Part shown: piece by piece, positions 10,381 through 20,948 of the stretch | Position numbering within the stretch: the stretch's first letter is position 1 | Layout of the letters: each line of letters begins with the position of its first letter | Assembly (NCBI GenBank): GCA_963678675.1 | Contig: OY783191.1 | Location: 16,645,096-16,709,095 of the forward strand | DNA from: Xiphydria camelus | Taxonomy: Eukaryota; Arthropoda; Insecta; Hymenoptera; Xiphydriidae | DNA length: 64,000 nucleotides | Reading direction: 5' to 3' | Made by a program: the position numbers and the translations under genes | Notes under the pieces: model-generated | What the model was told of the DNA's origin: nothing | Databases searched by the model: none | Seen by the model: the letters and a program-made list of their open reading frames with translations, nothing else

Positions 10381-10915
10381 ATGACCGAACTACGATTCAA
10401 AGAACAATCCACGAGGCTACCCGTGATGAACTTTGACAAGCTCGCGCAATGGAGTGTCGAGAAGAAGAAGAAGCAGCACGGTGATATGCTGCCAAATAGT
10501 GTGCGGGCAGTGTTTTGTGGACCATCCAATGCGGCAAGACAAACGTGCCCCCGTGATGCACCCAAATGGACTGAGATTAGAAGTAAGACAGCATCAGAGC
10601 CTTTTTCTGCATGGGTCGACACAGGGACGTCGATTGCTTCTACCTCTGTCAGACGTATACTGGCATTCCCAAGCACCTGGTACGCGATAATGCCAATCTT
10701 CTGGTGCTCTTCCGGCAGGATGACACGTATCTCTGATACGTTTACGATGATCACGTGAACACGGACATGCCTTACGCGAGGTTCAAGGATATATGCTCCG
10801 CTTGCTGGAATGCCGACACGTATGGATTCGTTGTAATCGACAAGGACTGGGGGCTCAGTGAGGGCAGATATAGAAGCGGTTTCGATTGCTTCATGAACCC
10901 GATAAATGTGCAGTA
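10381..10915 (+). pseudogene. FtsK/HerA-type (A32-like) packaging ATPase, broken
   Basis: The ATG at 10381 begins MTELRFKEQ, and the frame continues through NFDKLAQWSVEKKKKQHGDM to the Walker A region (VFCGPSN). Inside the P-loop, near 10532, the frame changes by one base. MHPNGLRLE follows in a second frame. The Walker B part is readable near 10690-10910 (LLVLFRQDD, then YDDHVNTDMPYARF and YGFVVIDKDWGL), with a stop after DDTYL. The family pumps viral DNA into capsids. The breaks make it inactive. Confidence 0.75.
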
Positions 10916-11209
10916 ATTGTTGAAGTGTTGATCAGTTGACTCTTGCATTCGGTCGCGTATTGACGCATGTTGATGCAGAGCGAAATACGCAAGGAGAAGG
11001 ACATTTTGCGTCAAATCGCGAAAGCCAGCGACGCGATTCGACGAAAGCATCGAACGATAAAACTGAGCAGGGAGAGCACCGAACGTGTGATAAGTGAAGT
11101 CTTCAAACCTATGGTGAATCCCCTGCAGAAATTGATTAATACGTCTCAGTCCATGGTGTCCGTCAAGACTGAACCGAAGCGGGAGAAGGAGAATCAATCA
11201 ACCACAGTT

Positions 11210-12440
11210 GAATCGGTGAGTCCAAGAACAGTACAAATCCAAAAAGATAGTTTTGAGAAAACATGAAAAAACATAACTTCACAATGAGTGAAGTTACGGG
11301 TTTGGCCGTCATATAAAATATGTGATAGTTTTTTAGGTAAATAATAATTGAAAATAAAAAAGCCGAAAAAATCACTCCCCTCCAAGCTATAGAAGAAAAA
11401 AATGTATGGACTTATACTGTTCTTGGACTCAGTCTTTTTTTCCCTGCTTTTTCAAATTTTTATGTATGATAGCTCTTGAAAACTGTAAAGGAAGATGCTA
11501 AGGATGTGAAAAATATTTTATTAAGTAAATTTTAAAAAAATTTTAATTACAGAAACATTATATTGTCAACTTAGTTATCAGAGAGGATCTTCATCTGCGT
11601 AACTTTGCTTCCAGGAAGTTATATGATAATAAAACTCCAGTGTTTCATCGTTAATATACCTACTTCATAACTTTTAATATCAATGATCTTCTTATGATTG
11701 ATAGGAACCGGTTCTTGATATGCACGTTCTTTTGGAACAGCAGGACTTGGTTTGTTTTGTTTGAGGAGCTTAAAGGTATAAGAAACAAAACCATCTATAC
11801 ATTCATAGGTTGTAACATATCCTGGTGATGAACTATCATAAACAAACTGCCTATACTTTGAAATAGTAAATGTTTGCGTACTATCAAGTTTGGGAACCAT
11901 AGAAGGTATCATCAGGTTTGGGGACCATAGAATCAGTTTTTTTTTGTAACTAGGTCACCAATTTTTGAAATCAAGGATATCTTTGTAGGTAATTTCTTTA
12001 AAGGTAAACGGGTTATTCTTCCTGCACGATACCATCATTTCTTGATATTCCCCTGGGGGCCTTTCTAGAGTTACTCGCAAAGTTACGTATACGCATCTTA
12101 GCCAATAGACCAATCAGGATCAAGTATTCCGTTGTAGTTGGGGTCCTGATTGGTCTACTCGCTAAGAAACGTATACCTTTCTCTTGCGAGTGACTCGAGA
12201 AAGGGGGCCCTGGTAGATAGACTCGGTCGCTTCTTCTAATGAGTGACTGTCGTACACGTCCTGGACTTGTAATGTTTTTCATCTCAACGCTGTACGTAGT
12301 CAGTGCTTAGGACGGGGTTAGTCTTGAATGTTGGAATGTTTTTAAGCACAATATATGGAACTTCGAATTTGAAACATTCTGGCTATCTTAAGTCAAAACG
12401 TCATTTTTTGGACTTGTACTGTTCTTGGACTTACCGATTC
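11210..12440. mobile_element. 1.2 kb TIR element inserted in a Polinton gene
   Basis: The termini GAATCGGTGAGTCCAAGAAC and its inverted partner ending GGACTTACCGATTC are flanked by AGTT (11206-11209 and 12441-12444). A third degenerate copy of the terminal motif lies at 11409-11433. A minus-strand frame at 11912-11619 (VPKLDSTQTFTISKYRQF, then KERAYQEPVPINHKK) might be the C-terminus of a transposase, but I cannot name the family. A MITE at 12061-12207 is nested near its right side. Confidence 0.65.
12061..12207. repeat. Foldback MITE (ACTCGCAAAGTTACG family)
   Basis: Inverted arms ACTCGCAAAGTTACGTATAC and CTCTTGCGAGTGACTCGAG surround a centre with ATCAGGATCAAGTATTCCG and TCCTGATTGGTCTACTCGC. 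A relative lies at 51640-51830. Confidence 0.55.
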
Positions 12441-12487
12441 AGTTAGAGGAAAACGATGTGTGCCTCCAGACGATAACGGGTGACGTT

Positions 12488-12578
12488 GGTGGTGTGGAGG
12501 AGGGAGAGGAGGAGGAGGAGGGGGGAGGAGGAGGAGGAGCAGGAGGAGGAGCAGGAGGAGGAGCAGGAGGAGGAGGAT
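12488..12578 (+). repeat. GA-rich coding microsatellite
   Basis: A purine tract of GAGGAG and GAGCAGGAG units encodes a Glu/Gln-rich run in the DUF8207-like frame. On the other strand it gives an artefactual poly-Leu frame. Confidence 0.8.
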
Positions 12579-13195
12579 GAAGAGGAAGACTTTGCGTGGG
12601 AATACTTGAGGAATTTGAAAATGAAAGATTTGGATACGACTTACGGTGTACGTGAGCTCGCCAGACATAAGTTGATGATTTTGATGATTGGCAATTCTCC
12701 CATAGTCTTCAAACATAATCTCATGCACGTGGGTAACGAAGTTTATCCAATACCACTGGTATGATGGAGCTACTATTCAAGAAGATACCCGACGAGACCC
12801 TTGTGAGTCAGGATGATCTGAACAATTATGGAAAAATTATGCTCGCGACGAATGGGTATACAAAGTTTTATCAGCCAAATGAAGAGATACGCGATACCAA
12901 GAGCATCTCAAGTTCAACAACATTATTGCAAGAGCGATCGGCTACCACGCTGAGTCACCGAAACGCAAAGGAGTGAGACTGCCACGATACATGGTCGCCG
13001 AGAGTGGAAAACGAGTGGATTACACGTACTGGGGCGATCCCAACGAACTCGTAGATCACCTTCGTCTGCTGCTAGCGTCTCAGTCTGCCGGTAACTCGGG
13101 TCACTCCAATGAGATCATATCCATCATCGAGGAATTGCGTGAAGCCGGCATTATTTATTAGTGGGATCGCACGACGTTTCTTCATCAGTACCATC

Positions 13196-13453
13196 ATGAG
13201 CATCGACGTATTCGGACGAAAGTTGAACGGTAGGAGTGGACGTGGTTCTCCGGGACCTGCCGGCGAGGGATTCAATTTTACCGATGATGGACAGTACGAT
13301 GTGGGGAATAAGAGACTGTGCAATGTCACTAACCCGATACGGCCGCATGATGCAGTCACACTGAGCATTGCACAAAATCTGATACGACAGGAAATTGAAA
13401 CCACGAATGCAATGATTCGGGAAGTCTCCAACTACCTGCTGCAGAGTCCCTGA
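13196..13453 (+). CDS. Small Polinton protein with GPAG motif
   Basis: An intact 85-codon frame begins MSIDVFGRKLNGRSGRGSPG and continues PAGEGFNFTDDGQYDV and NKRLCNVTNPIRPHDAV. The stop is at 13453. Proteins of this form (MSIDVFGR start, short collagen-like GPxG turn, LCNV motif) recur in hymenopteran Polintons just upstream of the integrase. The downstream sequence (13490-13600) continues in another frame as a coiled-coil-like segment, so the native protein may have been longer. No function is known. Confidence 0.65.
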   Translation: MSIDVFGRKLNGRSGRGSPGPAGEGFNFTDDGQYDVGNKRLCNVTNPIRPHDAVTLSIAQNLIRQEIETTNAMIREVSNYLLQSP

Positions 13454-13489
13454 GCGATGCAAATCAAATGATTCGAGACTTTCAAGAGA

Positions 13490-13888
13490 GTGAGGAAGGA
13501 GCGCTTGAATAGCGAAACGACTCATAATTTGACGCTGGACAGTTCCGAGCTCATTAACCGGTTGGATGACAGATTGAGAGCACTGGAGGATAACTGCGAA
13601 GAGAAGCTAGCTGTGGTTCTGGAACTTCACAAACTGGCAAGAAGAAATTTCCCGCGTCGGCGTGTTGACGTTCGCAGTCTGGATGAGACCTGGCAGGCGG
13701 ATCTCGTCGACATGTCGGCTTACACGAGAGCTAAAGGTGGACACCACTTCCTGCTGACGATAATCGATGTATTTTCGAAATTCGTCTGGGTCGTTCCCTC
13801 CAAGAGCAAGAACGCGAATGACGTTACGGCAGCCATGAAGACCGTTCTCGAGCGGGGACGTGTCGGTAAAATATCCGTCCACTTGTAA
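13490..13888 (+). pseudogene. Polinton integrase (rve family), N-terminal half
   Basis: The frame opens with a coiled-coil-like segment (ELINRLDDRLRALEDN). It then shows the integrase start LHKLARRNFPRRRVDVRSLD and the catalytic-core motif ETWQADLVDMSAYTRAKGG. HHFLLTIIDVFSKFVWVVPS follows; the core Asp residues in QADL and IDVFSK are intact. It is open to about 13870 (MKTVLERG) and then runs into unrelated sequence. The rest of the catalytic core lies inverted on the minus strand just downstream. Polinton integrases insert the element into the genome. Confidence 0.85.
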
Positions 13889-14022
13889 TTTCTATATAGG
13901 ACGCTTTCAGGTTGCTGAAGGTCGAGTACAGGTTGATGCCGTGTCGCTGTATAAGTCTTGAACTTGGTGTTGTAGAATTCCTTGCCAGAGTCGACTTGCA
14001 AGTTCTTCGGTATGAGTTTCAA
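13886..14022 (-). pseudogene. Polinton integrase, downstream half, inverted
   Basis: The minus strand from 14022 reads PKNLQVDSGKEFYNTKFK. This is the segment that should follow the plus-strand integrase half and includes the second core Asp (QVDSG). A frame change follows, and then an INLYSTFSNLKASY-like segment runs to about 13886. The opposite orientation shows an inversion with one breakpoint near 13886. Confidence 0.8.
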
Positions 14023-14150
14023 CTCGTAGACGCACGTTTTGGATAAGTCGAGTAGGTACGCAGAATCCCACGTAGATCGGCTTATTGGGCAGAACTTCGA
14101 TCTTATTGAGTTGCACGGCTACCAAGTTCTCTGCGAAAACAGCTCGGTTG
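14023..14150 (-). pseudogene. Polinton DNA polymerase B, small remnant
   Basis: The minus-strand frame AVFAENLVAVQLNKIEV, then NKPIYVGFC, resembles the C-terminal palm/thumb region of protein-primed polymerase B from insect Polintons. A frame change follows and a LDLSKT-like motif is visible. It abuts the inverted integrase piece. The exonuclease domain and the rest of the polymerase were not found anywhere in the window, so the element has lost its replication gene. Confidence 0.6.
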
Positions 14151-14592
14151 TTTTGAGATCGAGATGTGACTGATGGCGTGAGCGCGGTGACGTGTCGTAT
14201 TTAAGCACTCTAGACACTGGAGATAGAGGCGTGGCGGCGAAAGGGGGAAGAGGGTCTTGGATAAACTCGCCGGAATAGCTCGCGTGAAATACGCTTTGCG
14301 CGTAATGTTAGCGGTACACATTCACTGATTGTGAGTAGAAACGAGCGCGAGATATGCAGAGGCGACACACCCGATACGCGAAACAGAAAGCACCGTGTAT
14401 AACACTCGCGAATAAACTTCGGATTGGCACTCGCGTGATGAAGAACGCAGTTCAAGAGACGAATGTGTACTGGCAAGGCCGAGGTCTTCCGGGCTAATAT
14501 CGCGAGATCCCCCACTTACGCTCCTCGCTTCCTGTGACTCATATTGGTGACCGCTTCTAGACCGAGCGTTCCGAGGACGAGATGCGCAGTTA

Positions 14593-14775
14593 CGAACGAG
14601 CGAATGCATGTACCGTTAACACGCTGATGCAGGACATTCCTTCTTGTCGGCTTGGTTACACTACACAATCTCGAGCGACGAGATGAGGAGTTAGATATAC
14701 AAACGAGCGAATGCATGTACCGTCAACACGCTGACGCTGGGCATTCCTTCTTGCCGGCTTGGTTACACTAAACGA
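14593..14775. repeat. Tandem copies of a Polinton-like terminal block
   Basis: Two copies about 107 bp apart contain ACGAGCGAATGCATGTACCG, then CATTCCTTCTTG and CGGCTTGGTTACACTA. TTACACT occurs at 14656-14662 and 14763-14769, an inward-facing Polinton end motif (AGTGTAA on the minus strand). The stretch 14150-14590 has no gene and is probably subterminal sequence. Confidence 0.5.
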
Positions 14776-14948
14776 TCTGGAGCGACGTTTTGTAAGTTCA
14801 ACGAGCAATCATCGAGTGAAATTATTTCTTTTGATGGAGGTTTTAAAGATACAAATGAGTGAAACACATTTATTTTATTCGTTATTATTTTTTCGTTCTT
14901 TATTCATAAATTCAGTATGTTACACAATTTACTTCTTTTGAGATGTTT

Positions 14949-15013
14949 AGTGTAAGCAAGTCGCTACTTAGTGTAATCAGGACTCGACGAGATTTGCAGC
15001 GACGGACAGAATT
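14949..15013 (+). repeat. Polinton-like terminus truncated by an insertion
   Basis: AGTGTAA occurs at 14949-14955 and 14970-14976. TCAGGACTCGACGAG and GACGGACAG follow, matching 370-436 inverted. The block stops at 15013, where a GAGACAC-family repeat begins. Confidence 0.5.
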
Positions 15014-15993
15014 AAGAGACACGGCAGTGTCTCGCGGCATGTTCATTCAAGTAATTCGTCAGAATGACGCTGATAGCGCTGTCGCCGCGGGCACTCGTGT
15101 ATCTTTACAGGAAAAATGTCTGCCCCCCCTTCACCCCTCAATTTTTACATCGAATGTTCTCAATAAATATATGGTTATAACCAAAACTATGCTTAGTTAC
15201 GCCATATAAATCGACTGTTCTCTATTGATAGAGACCAGAATAAATGTTATAAGTTACATATTAACAGAGATTCTTCCTTAGCAACGCGAAGCCATGCCCC
15301 CCGCGCCTAAAAGTCGAGAATCCGATTTCTCTGGCAATATATATACGTCAAAATGTCACACAATTTCCGCCTATCTTCGGCGATAGTCGGCCATGATCGG
15401 AAATGTGTAGACAGATGCGGCCCCACGCATACGCCATCAAATGTATGTGAGAGTGTGTGAGAATATATTCCTTGAATGTTTAGTCATGGTTTTCAAAGTA
15501 AATAAAATATTTCCATTCGCGAAACGATTTCCCTCGCGTTTATTTCTATCCTCGGACGCGCTTGTTAATAAAAAGTAAAAATTCAGTGTAATCGGAGTTA
15601 TGAATCTCAATAGTGGTGAATGTGACAGACGCTCCGTATAGTTTAATAATCGTTTATATTTTTTTCGAATATCGAGGTAGTGAACGGATGCAGTGCTATG
15701 TTTCTCTGGTTGCCTGTGCATGAAGAGCAAGAAAGGAGACGGCAGTATCTCAGAAGAATTGCTATCAGATAAGTTTCATTGCCATCTGATAGCTTTAACT
15801 TCACTTTCGATGGAAGGACAAATATGTTTGTGGTAATTCTATTTTTTGTTTCCAGCGTCATGCGAGCATGGGGCGAATCGATGGATTAACAAATAAATTT
15901 GATGTTCCTTCTCCATCAAAGCCGTGGCAGAAGAATAGCAGATGCAATTGAATTGGATCACAATGATCAAGTAATTACTTTAACATTATTTTT
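15014..15993 (+). mobile_element. GAGACAC-family repeat, copy 1
   Basis: It starts AAGAGACACGGCAGTGTCTC, whose GAGACAC/GTGTCTC halves form a 7 bp stem. It shares nearly 1 kb with 18752-19720, including a possible coding segment (EEQERRRQYLRRIAIR) followed by a TTTTGTTTCCAG splice-acceptor-like site. Fragments lie at 25725-26142, 33330-33600 and 34580-34905, all inverted. The short Arg-rich motif could come from a Harbinger-type protein, but I cannot confirm that. The 3' part is interrupted by composite copy B. Confidence 0.65.
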
Positions 15994-16981
15994 GATGTGT
16001 AAACATCTATGCTATGGCTCTGCGGTACGACTTTCCTGGGAAATTGAGCGTCAGACGTAAAGTAGCCCGGAGACGGTCAATAATATTGTCAATGAAATTG
16101 ATCAATTGCGATTGATGGAGTAGCACATAGACCGTCAATAATATTGTCAATAAGATTGATGATTTCAATTGCAATTGCGATTTTAAGGGGTAATATCAAA
16201 TGCCTTCCTATAAACCGTTCATCTGATTGCGATGAAACTTTGCGGAATGGTTGGACGCATGCCCGCGAAGGTTTCTGAGTTAGTAAATTTTATACAGGGT
16301 GTTCAAAAAGTACCGGTACGGATGATTATTATGCCTTCCTAAACCGTTCATCCGATTGCGATGAAAATTTGGGGAACAGTTGGACGCATATCCGCGAAGG
16401 TTTGAGTTAGTAAATCTTATACAGGGTATTCAAAAAGTACCGGTACGGATGATTATTATGCCTTCCTAAACCGTTCATCCGATTGCGATGAAAAGTTGGG
16501 GAATGGTTGGATGCATGTCCGCGAAGGTTTCTGAGTTAGTAAATTTTATACAGGGTGTTCAAAAAGTCGAACTATACTTGACCTAAATTTGACCTCCGCT
16601 GACAATAAAGGTAACATGAAAAAAATGGTCAAGGACACATTTGAACGTGAAAATAAATTAATTTGACCTTGATATAACCTTGATGGTCATGGTCAAGGTC
16701 AAATCTAATTGCGTAGCCCGGGAAAAATACTAAAAGTTTTGTATTAAAAATGTATTTAAACAATGGTGGACGGACAAAATCAATCCACAATCTACCCGTG
16801 CGAAGCCGGGACGGGCTGCTAGTAAGTTATAAGTCTAATATAATAATAATAAATATTTTATTATAGAAAAAATTTGACTTCTTTATGTCGAACTACGACG
16901 TCATATTCCCCAATTAAACTCGGACCGCAGATAATTGTAAAATGTTTACACATCCTCCGTGAGTACAACGGCACTCACACC
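15994..16981 (+). mobile_element. Helentron/HINE-like composite, copy B
   Basis: It starts GATGTGTAAACATC after TTTTT. It ends with the GTGAGT/ACTCAC hairpin and CACACC before a run of T. The nested Helitron 3' end (GGGCTGCTAG) is at 16813-16822. Its 5' part differs from copies A and C: it has a directly repeated CGTCAATAATATTGTCAAT-type block (16074 and 16130). Three tandem units lie at 16200-16560. It interrupts the GAGACAC repeat. Confidence 0.6.
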
Positions 16982-16990
16982 TTTTTTTTT

Positions 16991-18672
16991 TGAAGTGAAA
17001 CTTCTATAGGCGCCTTGGGCGTGAATCGGTTTTGCCGGAGTCAGGTATGTGACAAAAATCCGACACCATGAGTCATCACTGTGCCTCATGGGTCGAGCGT
17101 TTGGAGAGGGAAGGGAGGAATGTAGGATCGGTAAAATCGCGGTTACCATTACCGGCGGACGTTAGCCTAGTAAGTTAGGTGACCTCACTGGCCCCCCGAA
17201 TAAATTTGGCGCTTGTGTATACCTACAGCTGACTGGGGACCAGTATGGCGTTTTCATTCGTGTGCGTGCTGTAAGTGATATTCATTTGTTTTGTTTTGTG
17301 CTATTTTTGAGTGACATTTAATTGAATTAATTTATAATGGCGAAATCAAATGCGCAGAAATGTACGGAATATCGTGAGAGACAATGTAAGAGGGATGACA
17401 GTAGTGTAAAAAAAGTGAAAAAGTCTGGGGCCCAACGCACGAGGGAGAGTAAGTTACGAAAACAACTGAGAAACACAGTGGATCAAATTTCCGACGACCA
17501 GTTATTGACCAGTGAACCTGAAAATCATAATGTGCAAAATGAAAATGACATTTTGGCTCCTAACAATTCATCTTCGGTTCAACCCGCTTTTGTTGACAAT
17601 GATGACCGCGACGAGCCAGGCCCATCCAATTTACGACGCAATGAACTAGGACCACGTGAACATAATTTATATCAGGACTTGCCATATAGTCATTATAACC
17701 GAAATAAAATCGCTCATAGGGAATTCAATAAAAAGTTTATAAATAATTATTTCGGTCATACGTGCTCTATTTGTGATAGGTTATGGTTTCAAGACGCTTT
17801 AAAAATTTCCGTTCGTGAACAAGATGATATTTTGAACGTAATTCTCCCTCGGATTGATGGGGAAATCATTCAAATCTGCTACACCTGTCGTCAAGCACTC
17901 AAAAAGAATACTATCCCTGCAATGGCCACTTACAACGGTTTCAAATATCCATCGATACCCGACCATTTACCTCCACTAGATTTGGTATTAGAGCGACTTA
18001 TATTTCCACGAATCCCCTTTATGCAGATTCGTCGATTGAGACATGTAACATGGTCAATATGGAATTTACGGACAGGTCATTAACGTACCAGTATCTGTAG
18101 ACACAATGGTTCATCAACTACCGCGAGGCGTTTGTGCATCAAAAACTACATAAGATGTCGGTAATTGATACTGGAGGATTCACCGTATGAAATCACATTG
18201 TAAAGAGTACACACAACAAATATATAAAACTTCGTTGGTAACCTCAAAAAAAAACGTGTACAGGGTACACGCAACAGAAGTGAAACTTCATGCGTAAATC
18301 CACGAAATACTAATATTGAAAAACAAAATTAGAAAAAAAAAACATTGGAACACAAAATTAGAAAAATAAAGGTAAGGTGAAAAAACAGAATAAAATGTAA
18401 TCATGCAGTCATGAAGGTGACGAGAAGTTTTGCGTCTGTTTATTTATTGATGATTATACCAATCGTCTGTTTATTTATTGATGATTATACGCAAAACTTC
18501 TCGTCACCTTCTTGACTGCATGATTACATTTTATTCTGTTTTTTTTTTCACCTTACCTTTATTTTTCTAATTTTGTGTTCCAATGTTTTTTTTCTAATTT
18601 TGTTTTTTAATATTAGTATTTCGTGGATTTACGCATGAAGTTTCACTTCTGTTGCGTGTACCCTGTACACGT
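16991..18672 (+). mobile_element. Deleted Helentron with remnant Rep/helicase gene
   Basis: A T run is followed by GAAGTGAAACTTC (5' subterminal repeat). The proposed 3' end has the partner GAAGTTTCACTTC (about 18640). It is followed by the hairpin CGTGTACCCTGTACACG and a T run. This is Helentron architecture, and the protein inside is of the right type. Most of the Rep and helicase gene is deleted, and the 3' end has become an inverted duplication (18255-18680). Confidence 0.55.
17337..18120 (+). pseudogene. Helitron/Helentron protein N-terminus (DUF6570-like)
   Basis: The frame starts MAKSNAQKCTEYRERQCKRD and is open for 248 codons. A basic, low-complexity N-terminus is followed by a Cys motif (HTCSICDRLWF, then ICYTCRQALK). 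YNGFKYPSIPDHLPPLDLV and then LIFPRIPFMQIRRLRHV follow, as in the region ahead of the Helitron-like N domain. Near 18047 the frame shifts by one base, and the conserved block IYGQVINVPVSVDTMVHQLP continues. It then dissolves after about 18120. Rep and helicase domains are absent. The gene is a truncated relic. Confidence 0.75.
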
Positions 18673-18680
18673 TTTTTTTC
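18255..18680. repeat. Foldback of Helentron 3' end
   Basis: Inverted arms of about 175 bp (18263-18438 and 18494-18672) read outward to ACGTGTACAGGGTACACG. A direct repeat of CGTCTGTTTATTTATTGATG fills the loop. Each arm carries the 13 bp subterminal repeat and terminal hairpin. Confidence 0.75.
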
Positions 18681-18751
18681 TCTATTGATATATTTCCTCC
18701 TTCGTATTATATTTTAAATAGTGAAATGCTGGATATAATTTTGTTATTTCA

Positions 18752-19720
18752 AGAGACACGGCAGTGTCTCGCGGCATGTTCGTTCAAGTAGTTTCGCGCT
18801 CAGACACGACAGCGCTGATGTCGCGAGCGCGCACCCGTGTCTCTTTACACCACAAATGTCTGCCCCCTGCACCCCTCAATTTTTACATCGAATTTTCTCA
18901 ATAAATATACGGTTATAACCAAAAATATGCTTATTGACGCCATATAAATTGACTATTCTCTATTGATAGAGACCAGAATAAATGTTATAAGTTACATATT
19001 AACAGAGATTCTTCCTTAGCAACGCGAAGCCACGCCCCTTGCGCCTAAAAGTCGAGAATCCCATTTCTCGAGCGATATATGTCAAAATCTCACAAAAATT
19101 CCGCCTACCTTCGGCGATAGTCGGCCATGATCGGAAATATGTACACAGATACGGCCACACGCATACGCCATCAAATGTATGTGAGAGTGTGTGAGAGAAT
19201 ATATTCCTTAAATGTTTGGGTATTTTCAAAGTTAATAAAATATTTCCATTCGCGAAACGATTAACCTCGCGTTTATTTCGATCCTCGGACGCGCTTGTGA
19301 ATAAACTGTAAAAATTCAGTGTAATCGGAGTTATGAATCTCAATAGTGGTGAATGTGACAGACGCTCCGTATAGTTTAATAATCGTTTGTTTTTTTTCGA
19401 TAATCGAGATAGTGAATGGTTGCAGTGCTGTGTTTCTCTGGTTGCCTGTGCATAAAGAGCAGGAAAGGAGACGACAGTATCTCAGAAGAATCACCATCAG
19501 ATAAGTTTAATTGCCATCTGACAGCTTTAACCTCACTTTCGATGGAAGGACAATTATCTTTGTGATAATTTTATTTTTTGTTTCAGCGTCATGCGAGCAC
19601 GAGACGAATCTATGGCTTTTCTTCTCTGTCACAATCAAAGCCGTGGGAGAAAAATAGGAGATGCAATGGAATTGGATCACAACAATCAAGTAATTACTTT
19701 ATCATTATTTTTTCTCTATC
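18752..19720 (+). mobile_element. GAGACAC-family repeat, copy 2
   Basis: It is colinear with copy 1 from AAGAGACACGGCAGTGTCTC to AATCAAGTAATTACTTTA. It is the uninterrupted version, and its 3' side runs into a sequence (19724-19820) repeated in the foldback at 20128-20641. Confidence 0.6.
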
Positions 19721-20127
19721 GATATATTTCCTCTTTCGTACTATCACAAGTTCCAATTTACACACCGACCTGTCAAACCTGAAGTGTACATGTACCTCAC
19801 TTCTATTTCATCTCTACTTTGTCTCCGTTGTAACGACAGTCAATGAGGAATCACTGATACCGATTAGGGTTCGAGGGTTATTCCTTATTCTTTGTAGCAC
19901 AGCATCGATATTTTACTGCACCTGCTTTCTTCTGGAACTTCCTAAAATAATTATAAAAACCCCATATGATTGTTATTTACAATTTGTTAGAGATCGTATG
20001 CAAACCCGAGGGGGTTTCTTTCGAACGAAGGATCATCCACTTGCTGTTCCAAGAACCAGTTGCATTAGTTCATTTGGCGAGCTGGATCTGCTGTCTCTTG
20101 TGCATGGACGTGTGCCACTTTAAATGG

Positions 20128-20641
20128 ATATTTTGTAATTTCCATCGTTACATCAGAGGCGAAGAAGAAATGAAATAGAAGTGAGGTACATGTACATTTC
20201 ACGTTTGATAGGTCGGTATATAAATTGGAACTTCTCTGATAGTATAATACGAAAGAGGAAATATATCGATAAAGGAAAAATAATAATAAAGTAGTTATAC
20301 TACATTATTGTAATCTAATTCCATTGTATCCCTTACTTTTCTGCCACGACTTTGATCGTTGATAGTGAAGAAAAATCAAATTTATTGGTTGATCCATCTA
20401 CTATCAACAATCAAAGTTGTGGCAGAAAAATAAAGGATACACAAGAGAATTGGATTACAATAATATAGTAACTATTTTATTATTATTTTTTCTTTATCGA
20501 TATAAGTTTTTTCTCTTTCGTATTATACTATCACAAGTTTCAATTTATATACCGACCTGTCAAACGTGAAGTATACATGTACCTCACTTCTATTTAATCT
20601 CTTCTTTGCCTCTGGTGTAACGATGGAAATTACAAAATATC
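20128..20641. repeat. Long-armed foldback (about 240 bp arms)
   Basis: The arms run 20128-20370 and 20399-20641, with outer ends TTTTGTAATTTCCATCGTTA and the inverse. They contain TACATGTAC and a TATCGATA-containing block. A separate inverted pair surrounds it (19890-19975 and 20885-20970, containing ATAATTATAAAAACCCCAT), so two inversions with different centres are nested. No gene is visible in 19790-20940. Confidence 0.7.
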
Positions 20642-20948
20642 ACCATTTACACCCTGCAAAGTACGTTTTTGTAAGTAACTTTTCCGTAACATTCCTGCGA
20701 TATTTTACAATATTCGTGAACACTACCGTATGTTAGAAACATTCCTTTACTCTCATAATATATAGGTATTTCTCGATAAATTCGCGAATGTTGCAAAACA
20801 TCATAGAAGCATTTCAGAATCATTACGTCGAAAGATCTCCTCGATAAGGTACAGCTTGATAAGATTGTACTTGTTAGGGCTGAACTATATGGGGTTTTTA
20901 TAATTATTTTAGGACCTCCCAGAAGAATACAGGTGCAGCAAAATATCG

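Larger units (their letters stand above)
10967..13161 (+). pseudogene. Polinton DUF8207-like protein, split by an insertion
   Basis: The first part (10967-11209) is a charged, helical segment (EIRKEKDILRQIAKASDAIR) that ends where a TIR element is inserted. The second part resumes after 12441 with an acidic tract encoded by the GA-rich repeat (EEEEEQEEEQEEE). LDTTYGVRELARHKL and VFKHNLMHVGNEVYPIP follow. Shifted frames continue with LLFKKIPDETLVSQDDLNNY and then LPRYMVAESGKRVDYTYWGD. The C-terminus is HSNEIISIIEELREAGIIY (stop at 13161). The family is common beside Polinton integrases in Hymenoptera and has no known function. At least three frame changes are present. Confidence 0.65.

Noticed and set aside
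12393..12728. Poly-leucine membrane protein on the minus strand
   Set aside because: It is the antisense of the GA-rich repeat in the DUF8207-like gene.
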